64,000 nucleotides of DNA from assembly GCA_052380005.1 (NCBI GenBank), contig JBQTCJ010000015.1; one strand, written 5' to 3'. Both the position numbers and the translations under genes were made by a program. This DNA is from Salinarimonas sp052380005. Its GTDB lineage: Bacteria > Pseudomonadota > Alphaproteobacteria > Rhizobiales > Beijerinckiaceae. The notes under the pieces are model-generated. The model worked only from the letters and a program-made list of their open reading frames with translations. It ran no database searches and was not told where the DNA came from. Numbering within the stretch: the stretch's first letter is position 1; every line of letters starts with the position of its first letter. Below are positions 18,191 to 26,140 of the stretch, in pieces.

Positions 18191-19722
18191 TGGAGGTGGC
18201 GCCCCCCTTCGCCGAGGTCGCGGCGGCCTGGGAGGCGGGGCGCCCCTCGCTCGTCGCGACGCGGCTCGTCGCCGACCTGGAGACGCCGGTCGCCGCCTTC
18301 CTGAAGCTGCGGCGCGCGCAGGCGGGGCCGGCCTTCCTGCTCGAATCGGTCGAGGGTGGCGCCCAGCGCGGGCGCTACTCGATGATCGGCGTCGCGCCCG
18401 ATCTCGTCTGGCGCTGCCGCGACGGCGCCTGCGCGATCGACCGCGCGGCGCTCTCCGGCGAGGGACGGTTCGAGCCCGATCCGCGCCCCCCGCTCGAGAG
18501 CCTGCGCGCGCTCATCGACGAGAGCCGCATCCCGAAGGGCGACGGGCCGGGCGCCGACCTGCCGCCGATGGCGGCGGGGCTGTTCGGCTATCTCGGCTAC
18601 GACATGGTGCGCGCGATGGAGCGGCTCGGGCCGCCCAACCCCGACGCGCTCGGCCTGCCCGACGCGGTGCTGATCCGCCCCACCGTGATGGTCGTGTTCG
18701 ACGCCGTGCGCGACGAGATCAGCCTCGTCGCCCCGGTGCGCCCTCGGCCCGGCACCTCGGCCAAGGCGGCCTACGAGAGCGCGCTCGCGCGGCTCGAGGC
18801 GGTGGTCGACGCGCTCGAGGCGCCGCTGCCCGCGCAGGCCCGCGCCGAGATCGCCGAGACCACGACGATCGACGTCGTCTCGAACACGGAGGACGACGCC
18901 TACGAGGCCATGGTCGAGCGGGCGAAGGAATACATCCGCGCCGGCGACGTCTTCCAGGTCGTGCTCTCGCAGCGCTTCGAGGCCGCCTTCCCGCTGCCCG
19001 CCTTCGCGCTCTACCGCTCGCTGCGGCGCACCAACCCCTCGCCGTTCCTGTGCTACCTCGACTTCGAGGGCTACCAGATCGTCGTCTCCTCGCCGGAGAT
19101 CCTGGTGCGCGTGCGCGACGGCGAGGTGACCATCCGCCCGATCGCCGGCACCCGCCCGCGCGGCGCGACGCCGGCCGAGGATCGCGCCAACGCGCGGGAC
19201 CTCCTCGCCGACCCGAAGGAACGCGCCGAGCACCTGATGCTGCTCGACCTCGGGCGCAACGACGCGGGGCGCGTGGCCGAGCTCGGCTCCGTGCGGGTGA
19301 CGGACTCGTTCTTCCTCGAGTACTATTCGCAGGTCATGCACATCGTCTCGAACGTCGTCGGCCGGCTCGACCCGCGTCGCGACGCGCTCGACGCGCTCGT
19401 CGCCGGTTTCCCGGCGGGCACGGTGTCCGGGGCGCCCAAGGTGCGGGCGATGGAGATCATCGACGAGCTCGAGCGCGACAAGCGCGGGCCGTATGCGGGG
19501 TGCATCGGATATTTCGGCGCCGACGGCGAGATGGACACCTGCATCGTGCTGCGCACGGCGGTCGTGAAGGACGGACGCATGCACGTCCAGGCCGGCGCCG
19601 GCGTGGTCTACGACAGCGTGCCCGCCTCCGAGCGCATGGAGTGCGTCAACAAGGCGAAGGCGCTCTTTCGCGCCGCCGAGGACGCCGTGCGCTTCGCCAG
19701 TCGCGCCCGTCGCGGGCAGTAG
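18190..19722 (+). CDS. trpE: anthranilate synthase component I
   Basis: This enzyme converts chorismate and glutamine (with TrpG) to anthranilate, the first step of tryptophan synthesis. The 510-residue protein has the N-terminal tryptophan feedback motif LLESVE, and the chorismate-binding domain carries PIAGTRPRG, LDLGRNDAGRV and PAGTVSGAPKVRAMEIIDEL. Many rhizobia use a fused TrpEG; this one is a separate component I, and trpG is not in the window. It is translationally coupled to ppiD. A 98-bp gap separates it from the next gene. Confidence 0.97.
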   Translation: MEVAPPFAEVAAAWEAGRPSLVATRLVADLETPVAAFLKLRRAQAGPAFLLESVEGGAQRGRYSMIGVAPDLVWRCRDGACAIDRAALSGEGRFEPDPRPPLESLRALIDESRIPKGDGPGADLPPMAAGLFGYLGYDMVRAMERLGPPNPDALGLPDAVLIRPTVMVVFDAVRDEISLVAPVRPRPGTSAKAAYESALARLEAVVDALEAPLPAQARAEIAETTTIDVVSNTEDDAYEAMVERAKEYIRAGDVFQVVLSQRFEAAFPLPAFALYRSLRRTNPSPFLCYLDFEGYQIVVSSPEILVRVRDGEVTIRPIAGTRPRGATPAEDRANARDLLADPKERAEHLMLLDLGRNDAGRVAELGSVRVTDSFFLEYYSQVMHIVSNVVGRLDPRRDALDALVAGFPAGTVSGAPKVRAMEIIDELERDKRGPYAGCIGYFGADGEMDTCIVLRTAVVKDGRMHVQAGAGVVYDSVPASERMECVNKAKALFRAAEDAVRFASRARRGQ

Positions 19723-19820
19723 CCCCGCGCGGCGTCCGCCGCGCATGCGACGTCGCGGCGCGGAACGCCGGGGTCGCGCCGCCGTTCTCTCGGCTCCGAA
19801 ATCGGATCGAGGCGGCCCGC

Positions 19821-20135
19821 GTGCTGGCGTTCATCGAAGGAAACCTCACCGTCGTCGTCGGCACGGTGGCCGGCCTGTGCTCGACGGCGAGCTTCGTCCC
19901 CCAGGTCTGGAAGTCCTGGCGCGAGGGCGACACCGAGGCGATCTCCAAGCGCATGTACGTCGTGACGGTCTCGGCCTTCTCGCTGTGGATCGTCTACGGG
20001 CTGATGATCTGGAGCCTGCCGATCATCGTCTTCAACGCGCTGAGCCTCGTCCTCTCCGGTTCGGTCCTCGTCATGAAGCTGCGCAACCTGCGCCGGCGGC
20101 GCCGCGCCGGCGCGCGCGTGGCGGGGGCGCCGTGA
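19821..20135 (+). CDS. SemiSWEET-type sugar transporter (PQ-loop/MtN3 family)
   Basis: This small membrane protein of 104 residues has three transmembrane helices and the PQ motif (STASFVPQVWKSW) in helix 1, the hallmark of bacterial SemiSWEETs, which dimerise to move sugars passively. There is no ATG upstream in frame before the conserved region, so GTG at 19821 is the likely start. The stop overlaps the topoisomerase ATG (TGATG). Substrate unknown. Confidence 0.85.
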   Translation: MLAFIEGNLTVVVGTVAGLCSTASFVPQVWKSWREGDTEAISKRMYVVTVSAFSLWIVYGLMIWSLPIIVFNALSLVLSGSVLVMKLRNLRRRRRAGARVAGAP

Positions 20136-21235
20136 TGGGGGCCGCGGCGGCGCAGGCCGCCTCGGAGAGCGGGATCGTCGACCCCGTCGACGCCGCGCAG
20201 AACGCGGGCCTCACCTACGTCACCGACGATGCGCCCGGCATCCGGCGCCGCAGGTCGGGCCGGGGCTTCACCTACGTCGACCCGAAAGGCCGCAGGATCG
20301 AGGACCCCGCCGAGATCCGCCGGCTGAAGTCGCTGGCCGTCCCGCCGGCCTATACCGAGGTGTGGATCTCGCCCGACCCGAACGGGCACATCCAGGCGAC
20401 GGGGCGCGACGCGCGCGGGCGCAAGCAGTACCGCTACCATCCGCGATTCCGCGAGGTGCGCGACTCGACCAAGTTCGAGCATGTCGTCGCCTTCGCCGAG
20501 GCGCTTCCGGCGATCCGTGCGCGGGTCGACGCGGACATGCGCAGGCGCTCGCTCGGGCGCGAGAAGATCTTGGCCACGATCGTCCACCTGCTCGAGACGA
20601 CCCTGATCCGCGTCGGCAATGCCGACTACCTGCGCACCAACAACACCCAGGGGTTGACGACACTCGGCGCCGACCATGTCGCCGTCGAGGGCGACAGCCT
20701 GCGCTTCGTCTTCACAGGCAAGGGCGGCAAGGAGTGGCGCCTGAAGGTGCGCGACCGGCGCGTGGCGCGCACCGTCCGGATGCTCGAGGACCTGCCGGGG
20801 CAGCGCCTGTTCCAGTGGGTGGACGAGGACGGCGACCGACACGCGGTCGAGAGCGCGGACGTGAACGCCTACCTGCGCGAGATCACCGGGCGCGAGATTA
20901 CCGCCAAGGACTTCCGCACCTGGGGCGGGACGGTGCTCGCCGCGACGGCGCTGAGGGAGTTCGAGGCCTTCGACACCAAGGCCGCCGCGAAGAAGAACCT
21001 CAAGACGGCGATCGAGCAGGTGTCGGCACGTCTCGGCAACACGCCGACCATCTGCCGCAAGTGCTACGTCCACCCGCAGGTGCTCGACGCCTATCTCGAC
21101 GGGACGCTCGTCGAGGCGGTGGGGCGCGAAGCCGGCCGGGCGCTGGCCCAGGAGCTCGACGGGCTCGAGCCTGAGGAGGCGGCGGTGCTCGGCATGCTGC
21201 GCGCACGGCTCGCGAGCGAGGTGCGCGCGGCCTGA
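20135..21235 (+). CDS. DNA topoisomerase IB
   Basis: This 366-residue poxvirus-like type IB topoisomerase relaxes supercoils through a 3'-phosphotyrosine. The N-terminal domain contains FTYVDPKGRRI and RKQYRYHPRFRE. The catalytic domain has the Arg region TLIRVGNADYLRTNNT, Lys in TGKGGKEW, KDFRTWGGT with the second Arg, and the nucleophile Tyr in CRKCYVHP. Such enzymes are widespread in alphaproteobacteria as accessory topoisomerases. It is coupled to the SemiSWEET gene by TGATG, with no evident functional link. Confidence 0.94.
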   Translation: MGAAAAQAASESGIVDPVDAAQNAGLTYVTDDAPGIRRRRSGRGFTYVDPKGRRIEDPAEIRRLKSLAVPPAYTEVWISPDPNGHIQATGRDARGRKQYRYHPRFREVRDSTKFEHVVAFAEALPAIRARVDADMRRRSLGREKILATIVHLLETTLIRVGNADYLRTNNTQGLTTLGADHVAVEGDSLRFVFTGKGGKEWRLKVRDRRVARTVRMLEDLPGQRLFQWVDEDGDRHAVESADVNAYLREITGREITAKDFRTWGGTVLAATALREFEAFDTKAAAKKNLKTAIEQVSARLGNTPTICRKCYVHPQVLDAYLDGTLVEAVGREAGRALAQELDGLEPEEAAVLGMLRARLASEVRAA

Positions 21236-21437
21236 TCTCGGCGGCCTCGCGACGTCGACGTGCGTCGGCGCGAAGGAGACGGGCCCGCGCGGGAGAGCCG
21301 GGCGTGAGACGATCTCGCAGCCGTTCACCCCGCTGCGCCGCCGTTGCGCGGATCGTCGTGCGACCCGCCGTCGCGCCGCTCGACATCCGCGCCGGGAGCG
21401 GTATGGTCCGCGCTCTTTCGTTTCCTGGAGCTCGACG

Positions 21438-22181
21438 ATGGCCAGGCTCAGCGTCAACCTGAACAAGATCGCCCTCCTGCGGAACTCGCGGAAGACGGGC
21501 GTTCCCGATCCCGTGGCGTTCGTGCCGCTCGCCGCGCGTGCCGGCGCGCAGGGGATCACGCTGCACCCGCGGCCCGACGAGCGGCACGTTCGGCGCACCG
21601 ACGTCGACGCCATCGCCGCCGCGATGGCCGACCTGCGGCCGGCCTTCGAGCTCAACCTCGAGGGCTATCCGGACGAGCGCTTCCTCGACATCGTGCGCGC
21701 GGTCCGACCCGAGCAGGTGACCTTCGTGCCGGACGCGCCCGAAGTCTTCACCTCCGACAAGGGCTTCGACCTCGACGCGGCGCAGGCGACGCTCGTCTCC
21801 GAGGCGCTCGCGGCCCTCGCCGGCGTCGAGACGCGCATCGTGCTGTTCATCGACCCGGACCCGGCGGTGGTGCCGCGCGTCGCCGCGATCGGCGCGCACG
21901 GGATCGAGATCTACACGGGCTCCTACGCCGAGGCCTGGAAGCAGGGCCGGCACGCGCCGCTGCTCGACGCCGCCGCCAAGGCGGCGCTCGCGGCGCGCGA
22001 GCACGGGCTCGTGGTCAACGCGGGCCACGACCTCAACCTCGACAACATCCCGCCGCTCGTCGCCGCCATCCCCCATCTCGCCGAGGCGTCGATCGGCCAT
22101 GAGCTGACGGCGGACGCGCTGACGATGGGCTTCGAGAGCGCGGTGGCCGCCTACGCCGCGGCGCTGCGCGGCGAGAGCTGA
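21438..22181 (+). CDS. pdxJ: pyridoxine 5'-phosphate synthase
   Basis: This enzyme condenses 1-deoxyxylulose 5-phosphate with 3-amino-2-oxopropyl phosphate in the DXP-dependent vitamin B6 pathway. The 247-residue TIM barrel shows LSVNLNKIALLRNSR, the active-site ITLHPRPDERH, FELNLEGYP, VTFVPD and NAGHDLNLDN. TGGAG lies seven bases before ATG. It appears monocistronic; acpS, a frequent neighbour elsewhere, is absent. Confidence 0.96.
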   Translation: MARLSVNLNKIALLRNSRKTGVPDPVAFVPLAARAGAQGITLHPRPDERHVRRTDVDAIAAAMADLRPAFELNLEGYPDERFLDIVRAVRPEQVTFVPDAPEVFTSDKGFDLDAAQATLVSEALAALAGVETRIVLFIDPDPAVVPRVAAIGAHGIEIYTGSYAEAWKQGRHAPLLDAAAKAALAAREHGLVVNAGHDLNLDNIPPLVAAIPHLAEASIGHELTADALTMGFESAVAAYAAALRGES

Positions 22182-22406
22182 GGGGCCGAGGCCCGAGGAG
22201 CGCGGGCCGGGGCGGCGGCAGCCGGAACGACGACGCGCGCGCCTTGACTCGGAACCGCGGCGCGCGTCTATTCGCGCCGGTATGTCTCCGCGTCCGCCGT
22301 GACGGGGCTGCCGTTGCGGAAGTTCCCCCAGCCGAGGGGCCTAACGATTTCATACGATCGCGAATTCGTCTCGGGTCGCTCGATTGTCATTGGAGAGATT
22401 TCAGCC

Positions 22407-23093
22407 ATGAGAGATCAAGAACGTATTGCCGTGTTCATCGACGGCGCCAATCTCTATGCCACGACGAAGACCCTCGGCTTCGATATCGACTACAAGCGTC
22501 TCCTGAAGGAATTCCAGACGCGCGGCTACCTCTTGCGCGCGTTCTACTACACGGCGCTCGTCGAAGATCAGGAATATTCGTCCATCCGCCCGCTGATCGA
22601 TTGGCTCGACTACAACGGCTATCGCGTCGTCACCAAGCCGACGAAGGAGTTCGTCGATTCGACGGGGCGCCGCAAGGTCAAGGGCAACATGGACATCGAG
22701 CTGTGCATCGACGCGCTCGAGCTCGCCGACAAGGTCGACCACATCGTGCTCTTCTCGGGTGACGGCGACTTCCGCTCGCTCGTCGAGGCGCTGCAGCGCA
22801 AGGGCGTGCGGGTGTCCGTGGTCTCGACCATCTCGACCCAGCCGCCCATGGTGGCCGACGAGCTGCGCCGGCAGGCGGACGAGTTCATCGACCTCGCCCA
22901 CCTCCTGCCGAAGATCGGCCGCGACCCCGCCGACCGGCCGGTGCGGGACCATGCCGACCGTCCCGCGCGCTTCCAGCAGGGTGGCCCGAGCGGCGGCCCG
23001 GGCCTCGAGCGCCGCTACGGCATCCGCCAGGGCCAGGGCCCGATCGGCGGCGGCGCCGGTCGGGTCGACGAGGAAGAGGACTACGAGGATTGA
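22407..23093 (+). CDS. NYN-domain (LabA/DUF88-like) protein
   Basis: This 228-residue protein has a PIN-like NYN ribonuclease fold: the acidic site residues sit in VFIDGANLY, KGNMDIELCIDAL and LFSGDGDF. The family acts on RNA in known cases, but the substrate here is unknown. Residues about 170-228 are low-complexity (Gly, Arg, Pro, Gln) and end DEEEDYED, a disordered tail. GGAGAG precedes the chosen ATG; longer in-frame starts would add non-conserved sequence. A strong intrinsic terminator follows directly. Confidence 0.88.
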   Translation: MRDQERIAVFIDGANLYATTKTLGFDIDYKRLLKEFQTRGYLLRAFYYTALVEDQEYSSIRPLIDWLDYNGYRVVTKPTKEFVDSTGRRKVKGNMDIELCIDALELADKVDHIVLFSGDGDFRSLVEALQRKGVRVSVVSTISTQPPMVADELRRQADEFIDLAHLLPKIGRDPADRPVRDHADRPARFQQGGPSGGPGLERRYGIRQGQGPIGGGAGRVDEEEDYED

Positions 23094-23119
23094 TGCGGGT
23101 CCGAGGCTGGAGGACGGGG

Positions 23120-23148
23120 GGGGCGTCACCACGGTGGCGCCCCTTTTT
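23120..23148 (+). terminator. intrinsic terminator of the NYN gene
   Basis: A ten-base-pair GC-rich stem (23120-23129 with 23134-23143, one G-T pair) closes a four-base loop and is followed by TTTTT (23144-23148). Confidence 0.9.
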
Positions 23149-23228
23149 CGTTCGCCTTCGGACCGCGCATACCCCCGGTCCGGAGACGGTGTGGATCGCC
23201 CATGACGGCGCAGGCGGATGCTTGCACG

Positions 23229-23252
23229 AATCATAAGTCTGTGCTTATCATT
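23229..23252. promoter_or_regulatory. ArsR-type operator
   Basis: The nine-base arms AATCATAAG and CTTATCATT are complementary at eight positions around a six-base spacer. The core ATAAG-N6-CTTAT is typical of ArsR/SmtB-family operators. The site ends five bases before the ATG of the ArsR gene, so it would block its promoter or translation start. Confidence 0.7.
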
Positions 23253-23257
23253 CCCGC

Positions 23258-23572
23258 ATGAACGAGACCGACGTCTTCCGAGCCATCGCGGATCCGACCC
23301 GGCGCCTCCTCCTGGAGCGCCTGGCGACGCGGGATGCGAACGCCACCGAGTTGCGCGCGGGCCTCTCGATCTCGCAACCGGCCGTCTCGCAGCACCTCGC
23401 GGTCCTGCGCACCGCCGGGCTCCTGCGCGAGCGGCGGGAAGGCAGGCAGGTGCGCTACAGCCTCGCGCCCGAGGGCCTGCGGCCGCTCCAGGCTTGGCTC
23501 CTGCGATACAGCGCCTTCTGGCCGCAGCGCATCGACGCGCTCAAGCGCCTCCTATCGGAGATGGATCAATGA
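23258..23572 (+). CDS. ArsR-family transcriptional regulator
   Basis: This 104-residue winged helix repressor opens VFRAIADPTRRLLLERL and has the recognition helix in ISQPAVSQHLAVLRTAGLL. No metal-binding cysteines are present, so it belongs to the non-metal ArsR subgroup often paired with SRPBCC proteins. An inverted repeat just upstream suggests autorepression. Its TGA overlaps the ATG of the next gene (ATGA). Confidence 0.93.
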   Translation: MNETDVFRAIADPTRRLLLERLATRDANATELRAGLSISQPAVSQHLAVLRTAGLLRERREGRQVRYSLAPEGLRPLQAWLLRYSAFWPQRIDALKRLLSEMDQ

Positions 23573-23970
23573 CACCGGACGAGACCGACGAGGTCGTGGT
23601 CGAGCGCGATCTCGGCGCGCCGATCGAGAAGATCTGGCGCGCCCTGACGATCCCGGAGCTCGTCGCCGAGTGGCTGCTGCCGCTCGTGCAGGACGTGTCG
23701 GATCCCGACGTCCTGTGTCTCGACGGCGCCACGCGGGGACTGGCCGGCGCGGTCTCGATCCGGATCGTCGAGGTCGAGCCGCGCACGCGCATCCTCTACG
23801 ACTGGATCGAGCGCGGTGAGCCGCCGGGGCTCGTGGCGTTCGATCTCGAGCCTCTGCCCGACGGTGGAGCACGCCTGCGCGTGACCCACACGCGTCATGC
23901 GCGGACGCCTCCTCGCGCGGCCAACGCCAACGCCTGCGCGACACACGCCCCCATGGCCCGCGCCGCCTGA
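23569..23970 (+). CDS. SRPBCC/AHSA1-family protein
   Basis: This 133-residue START-like ligand-binding protein is translationally coupled to the ArsR gene. It opens with EVVVERDLGAPIEKIWRALTIPELVAEWL, the usual start of the Aha1-C/AHSA1 group. The ArsR-SRPBCC pair is common, but its ligand is generally unknown. The C-terminus (from about residue 108) is less typical yet still ends in the family-like AANAN...PMARAA, so I do not call a frameshift. Confidence 0.85.
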   Translation: MTPDETDEVVVERDLGAPIEKIWRALTIPELVAEWLLPLVQDVSDPDVLCLDGATRGLAGAVSIRIVEVEPRTRILYDWIERGEPPGLVAFDLEPLPDGGARLRVTHTRHARTPPRAANANACATHAPMARAA

Positions 23971-24107
23971 ACGGCGCCGGACCGCGGCTGAACCCGTCTC
24001 GACGCGCCCGATCGGCACCGTCTCGCCCGGCACGCGGTCTCCGCCCGCCGCCGGGAGGCGGGATCTCGGCCGCATCCCACATCGCCGACACGAAGAGGAG
24101 TTGCGCG

Positions 24108-24737
24108 ATGCGCGACACGATGAATCTCGTCCCCATGGTCGTCGAGACCTCGAGCCGGGGCGAGCGCGCCTTCGACATCTACTCGCGCCTCCTGCGTGAG
24201 CGAATCGTCTTCCTGAACGGGCAGATCGAGGACGGCATGGCCGCTCTGGTCTGCGCACAGCTGCTGTTCCTCGAGGCGGAGAACCCGCGCCGGGAGATCG
24301 CGCTGTACATCAACTCCCCCGGCGGCGTCGTCACCGCGGGACTGGCGATCTACGACACGATGCAATTCATCAGCAGCCCCGTGGCGACCCTGTGCATGGG
24401 GACGGCCTGCTCGATGGGCTCGTTCCTGCTGATGGCAGGGGCCGCGGGCCGGCGCGCGACGCTGCCGAACGCGCGCATCCTCGTGCACCAGCCGTCCGGC
24501 GGCTATCAGGGGCAGGTCACCGACATCATGCGGCACGCCGAGGAGAGCAAGCGCCTCAAGGAGCGCATCAACGCTCTCTACGCGAAGCATTGCGGCCGGA
24601 CCCCGGAGGAGGTCGAGGCGACGTTGGATCGCGACTGCTTCATGGATGCGCAGGCGGCTCTGGAATGGGGCCTCGTCGACTCCATCGCCACCGCGCGAGG
24701 GGACCCGCCGCGTGCGGAGCCCGGGGGGCCGCTCTGA
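24108..24737 (+). CDS. clpP: ClpP-type serine protease (paralogue not linked to clpX)
   Basis: This 209-residue ClpP keeps the Ser102-His127-Asp176 triad at the spacing of E. coli ClpP and the conserved INSPGG and VHQPSGG segments. The nucleophile region reads GTACSMGS instead of the almost invariant GQAASMG, and there is no clpX neighbour. It is therefore probably a secondary ClpP isoform. AGGAG lies ahead of the ATG. It converges on smpB. Confidence 0.92.
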   Translation: MRDTMNLVPMVVETSSRGERAFDIYSRLLRERIVFLNGQIEDGMAALVCAQLLFLEAENPRREIALYINSPGGVVTAGLAIYDTMQFISSPVATLCMGTACSMGSFLLMAGAAGRRATLPNARILVHQPSGGYQGQVTDIMRHAEESKRLKERINALYAKHCGRTPEEVEATLDRDCFMDAQAALEWGLVDSIATARGDPPRAEPGGPL

Positions 24738-24752
24738 CCGGGCGCATCCGCG

Positions 24753-24769
24753 GGGCGCGTCACGCGCCC
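24753..24769. terminator. bidirectional hairpin between clpP and smpB
   Basis: The perfect seven-base arms GGGCGCG and CGCGCCC flank TCA and lie between the convergent genes, overlapping the smpB stop. There is no long T-run, so termination efficiency is uncertain. Confidence 0.5.
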
Positions 24770-25230
24770 TTGAGGATGCGCGCCTTCTCGCGGTCCCAGT
24801 CGCGCTTCTTCTCGGTCTCGCGCTTGTCGTGCAGCTTCTTGCCCTTGCCCAGCCCGAGCTCGACCTTCGCGCGCCCGCGCTCGTTGAAGTAGATCCGCAG
24901 CGGGATGACCGTGTAGCCCTCGCGCTGGGTGGCGCCGAGCAGCTTGTCGATCTCGCGGCGGTGGAGCAGCAGCTTGCGCGGCCGGCGCGGCTCGTGGTTG
25001 AAGCGATTCGCCTGCAGGTACTCGGGAATGTAGGCGTTGTAGAGCATCAGCTCCTCGCCCGAGGGGCCGGCATAGCTCTCCCCGATCGTCGCCTTGCCCG
25101 AGCGCAGCGACTTCACCTCCGTGCCGGTCAGCACGATGCCGGCCTCGTAGGTGTCCGAGATCGCATAGTTGAACCGCGCCTTGCGATTGTCGGCGACGAC
25201 GCGGTGGGAATGGGCGTTCTTCTGCGCCAT
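24760..25230 (-). CDS. smpB: SsrA-binding protein (trans-translation)
   Basis: This 156-residue protein binds tmRNA and rescues stalled ribosomes. Family landmarks are NRKARFNYAI, GIVLTGTEVKSLR, the Pro/Arg-rich loop RRPRKLLLHRREI, and the basic C-terminal tail GLGKGKKLHDKR that enters the mRNA channel. It lies seven bases after dapA in the same orientation, a common alphaproteobacterial pair. Confidence 0.97.
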   Translation of the reverse strand: MAQKNAHSHRVVADNRKARFNYAISDTYEAGIVLTGTEVKSLRSGKATIGESYAGPSGEELMLYNAYIPEYLQANRFNHEPRRPRKLLLHRREIDKLLGATQREGYTVIPLRIYFNERGRAKVELGLGKGKKLHDKRETEKKRDWDREKARILKGA

Positions 25231-25237
25231 CTGGCTC

Positions 25238-26140
25238 TCAGGTGTTGATCAGCCCGGCCGCGCGCATGCCCGCGCGCACCGCCTCCCGCGCCGCCGGCGA
25301 GGCGGGCACGAGCGGCAGGCGGACCTCGTCGGACATTCGGCCGAGCACGGACAGGGCGAACTTCGCCGGGGTCGGGTTGGTTTCGACGAACAGCGCCTGG
25401 TGCAGCGGGAAGAGGCGATCGTGCAGCTTCAGCGCGGTGGCCGCGTCGCCCACGAGGCTCGCCTCCTGGAAATCGGCGCACAGCCGCGGTGCGACGTTCG
25501 CCGTCACCGAGATGCAGCCGTGGCCGCCATGGGCGTTGAACCCGAGCGCCGTCGAATCTTCGCCAGAAAGCTGTACGAAGTCGGGACCGAGCACGGCGCG
25601 TTGCTGGCTCACCCGCACCATGCTGGCGGTCGCGTCCTTGACGCCGGCGATGTTGGGAAGCTCGTAGAGACGTGCCATGGTCTCCACCGACATGTCGATG
25701 ACGGACCGGCCCGGGATGTTGTAGATCAGGATCGGGATCCCGACGGCGGCGTCGATCGCCTTGAAATGCTGATAGAGGCCCTCTTGCGTCGGCTTGTTGT
25801 AATACGGCGTCACCACGAGCAGCACGTCCGCACCGGCGCGCTCGGCGTGGCGCGCGAAATCGATCGCCTCGGCGGTGGAGTTCGAGCCCGCGCCGGCGAT
25901 CACGGGAACGCGGCCCTTCGCCTGCGCGACGGTGATCTCGACGACGCGCTTGTGCTCGTCGTGGGAGAGGGTGGGGCTCTCGCCGGTCGTGCCCACGGGG
26001 ACGAGGCCGGAGGAGCCGTTCTCGATCTGCCACTCGACGTGGGACCGCAGCGCCTCCTCGTCGAGGGCGCCGTCCTTGAAGGGCGTGACCATGGCGGGAA
26101 TCGAGCCGCGAATGCGAGAGAGGACGGCATGGGCGGGCAT
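25238..26140 (-). CDS. dapA: 4-hydroxy-tetrahydrodipicolinate synthase
   Basis: This enzyme condenses pyruvate with aspartate semialdehyde at the entry to lysine and meso-diaminopimelate synthesis. The 300-residue TIM barrel has PVGTTGESPTL, the tyrosine-containing VVTPYYNKPTQEG, IYNIPGR and the Schiff-base lysine in IAGVKDATA. The ATG at 26140 follows GGAG. It forms a pair with smpB. Its first bases overlap the longest frame of the divergent transglycosylase gene. Confidence 0.96.
   Translation of the reverse strand: MPAHAVLSRIRGSIPAMVTPFKDGALDEEALRSHVEWQIENGSSGLVPVGTTGESPTLSHDEHKRVVEITVAQAKGRVPVIAGAGSNSTAEAIDFARHAERAGADVLLVVTPYYNKPTQEGLYQHFKAIDAAVGIPILIYNIPGRSVIDMSVETMARLYELPNIAGVKDATASMVRVSQQRAVLGPDFVQLSGEDSTALGFNAHGGHGCISVTANVAPRLCADFQEASLVGDAATALKLHDRLFPLHQALFVETNPTPAKFALSVLGRMSDEVRLPLVPASPAAREAVRAGMRAAGLINT

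Noticed and set aside
23890..23970. Frameshift near the end of the SRPBCC gene
   Set aside because: The sequence looks less typical after about residue 108, but the AANAN and PMARAA ending fits the family, so I kept the frame.
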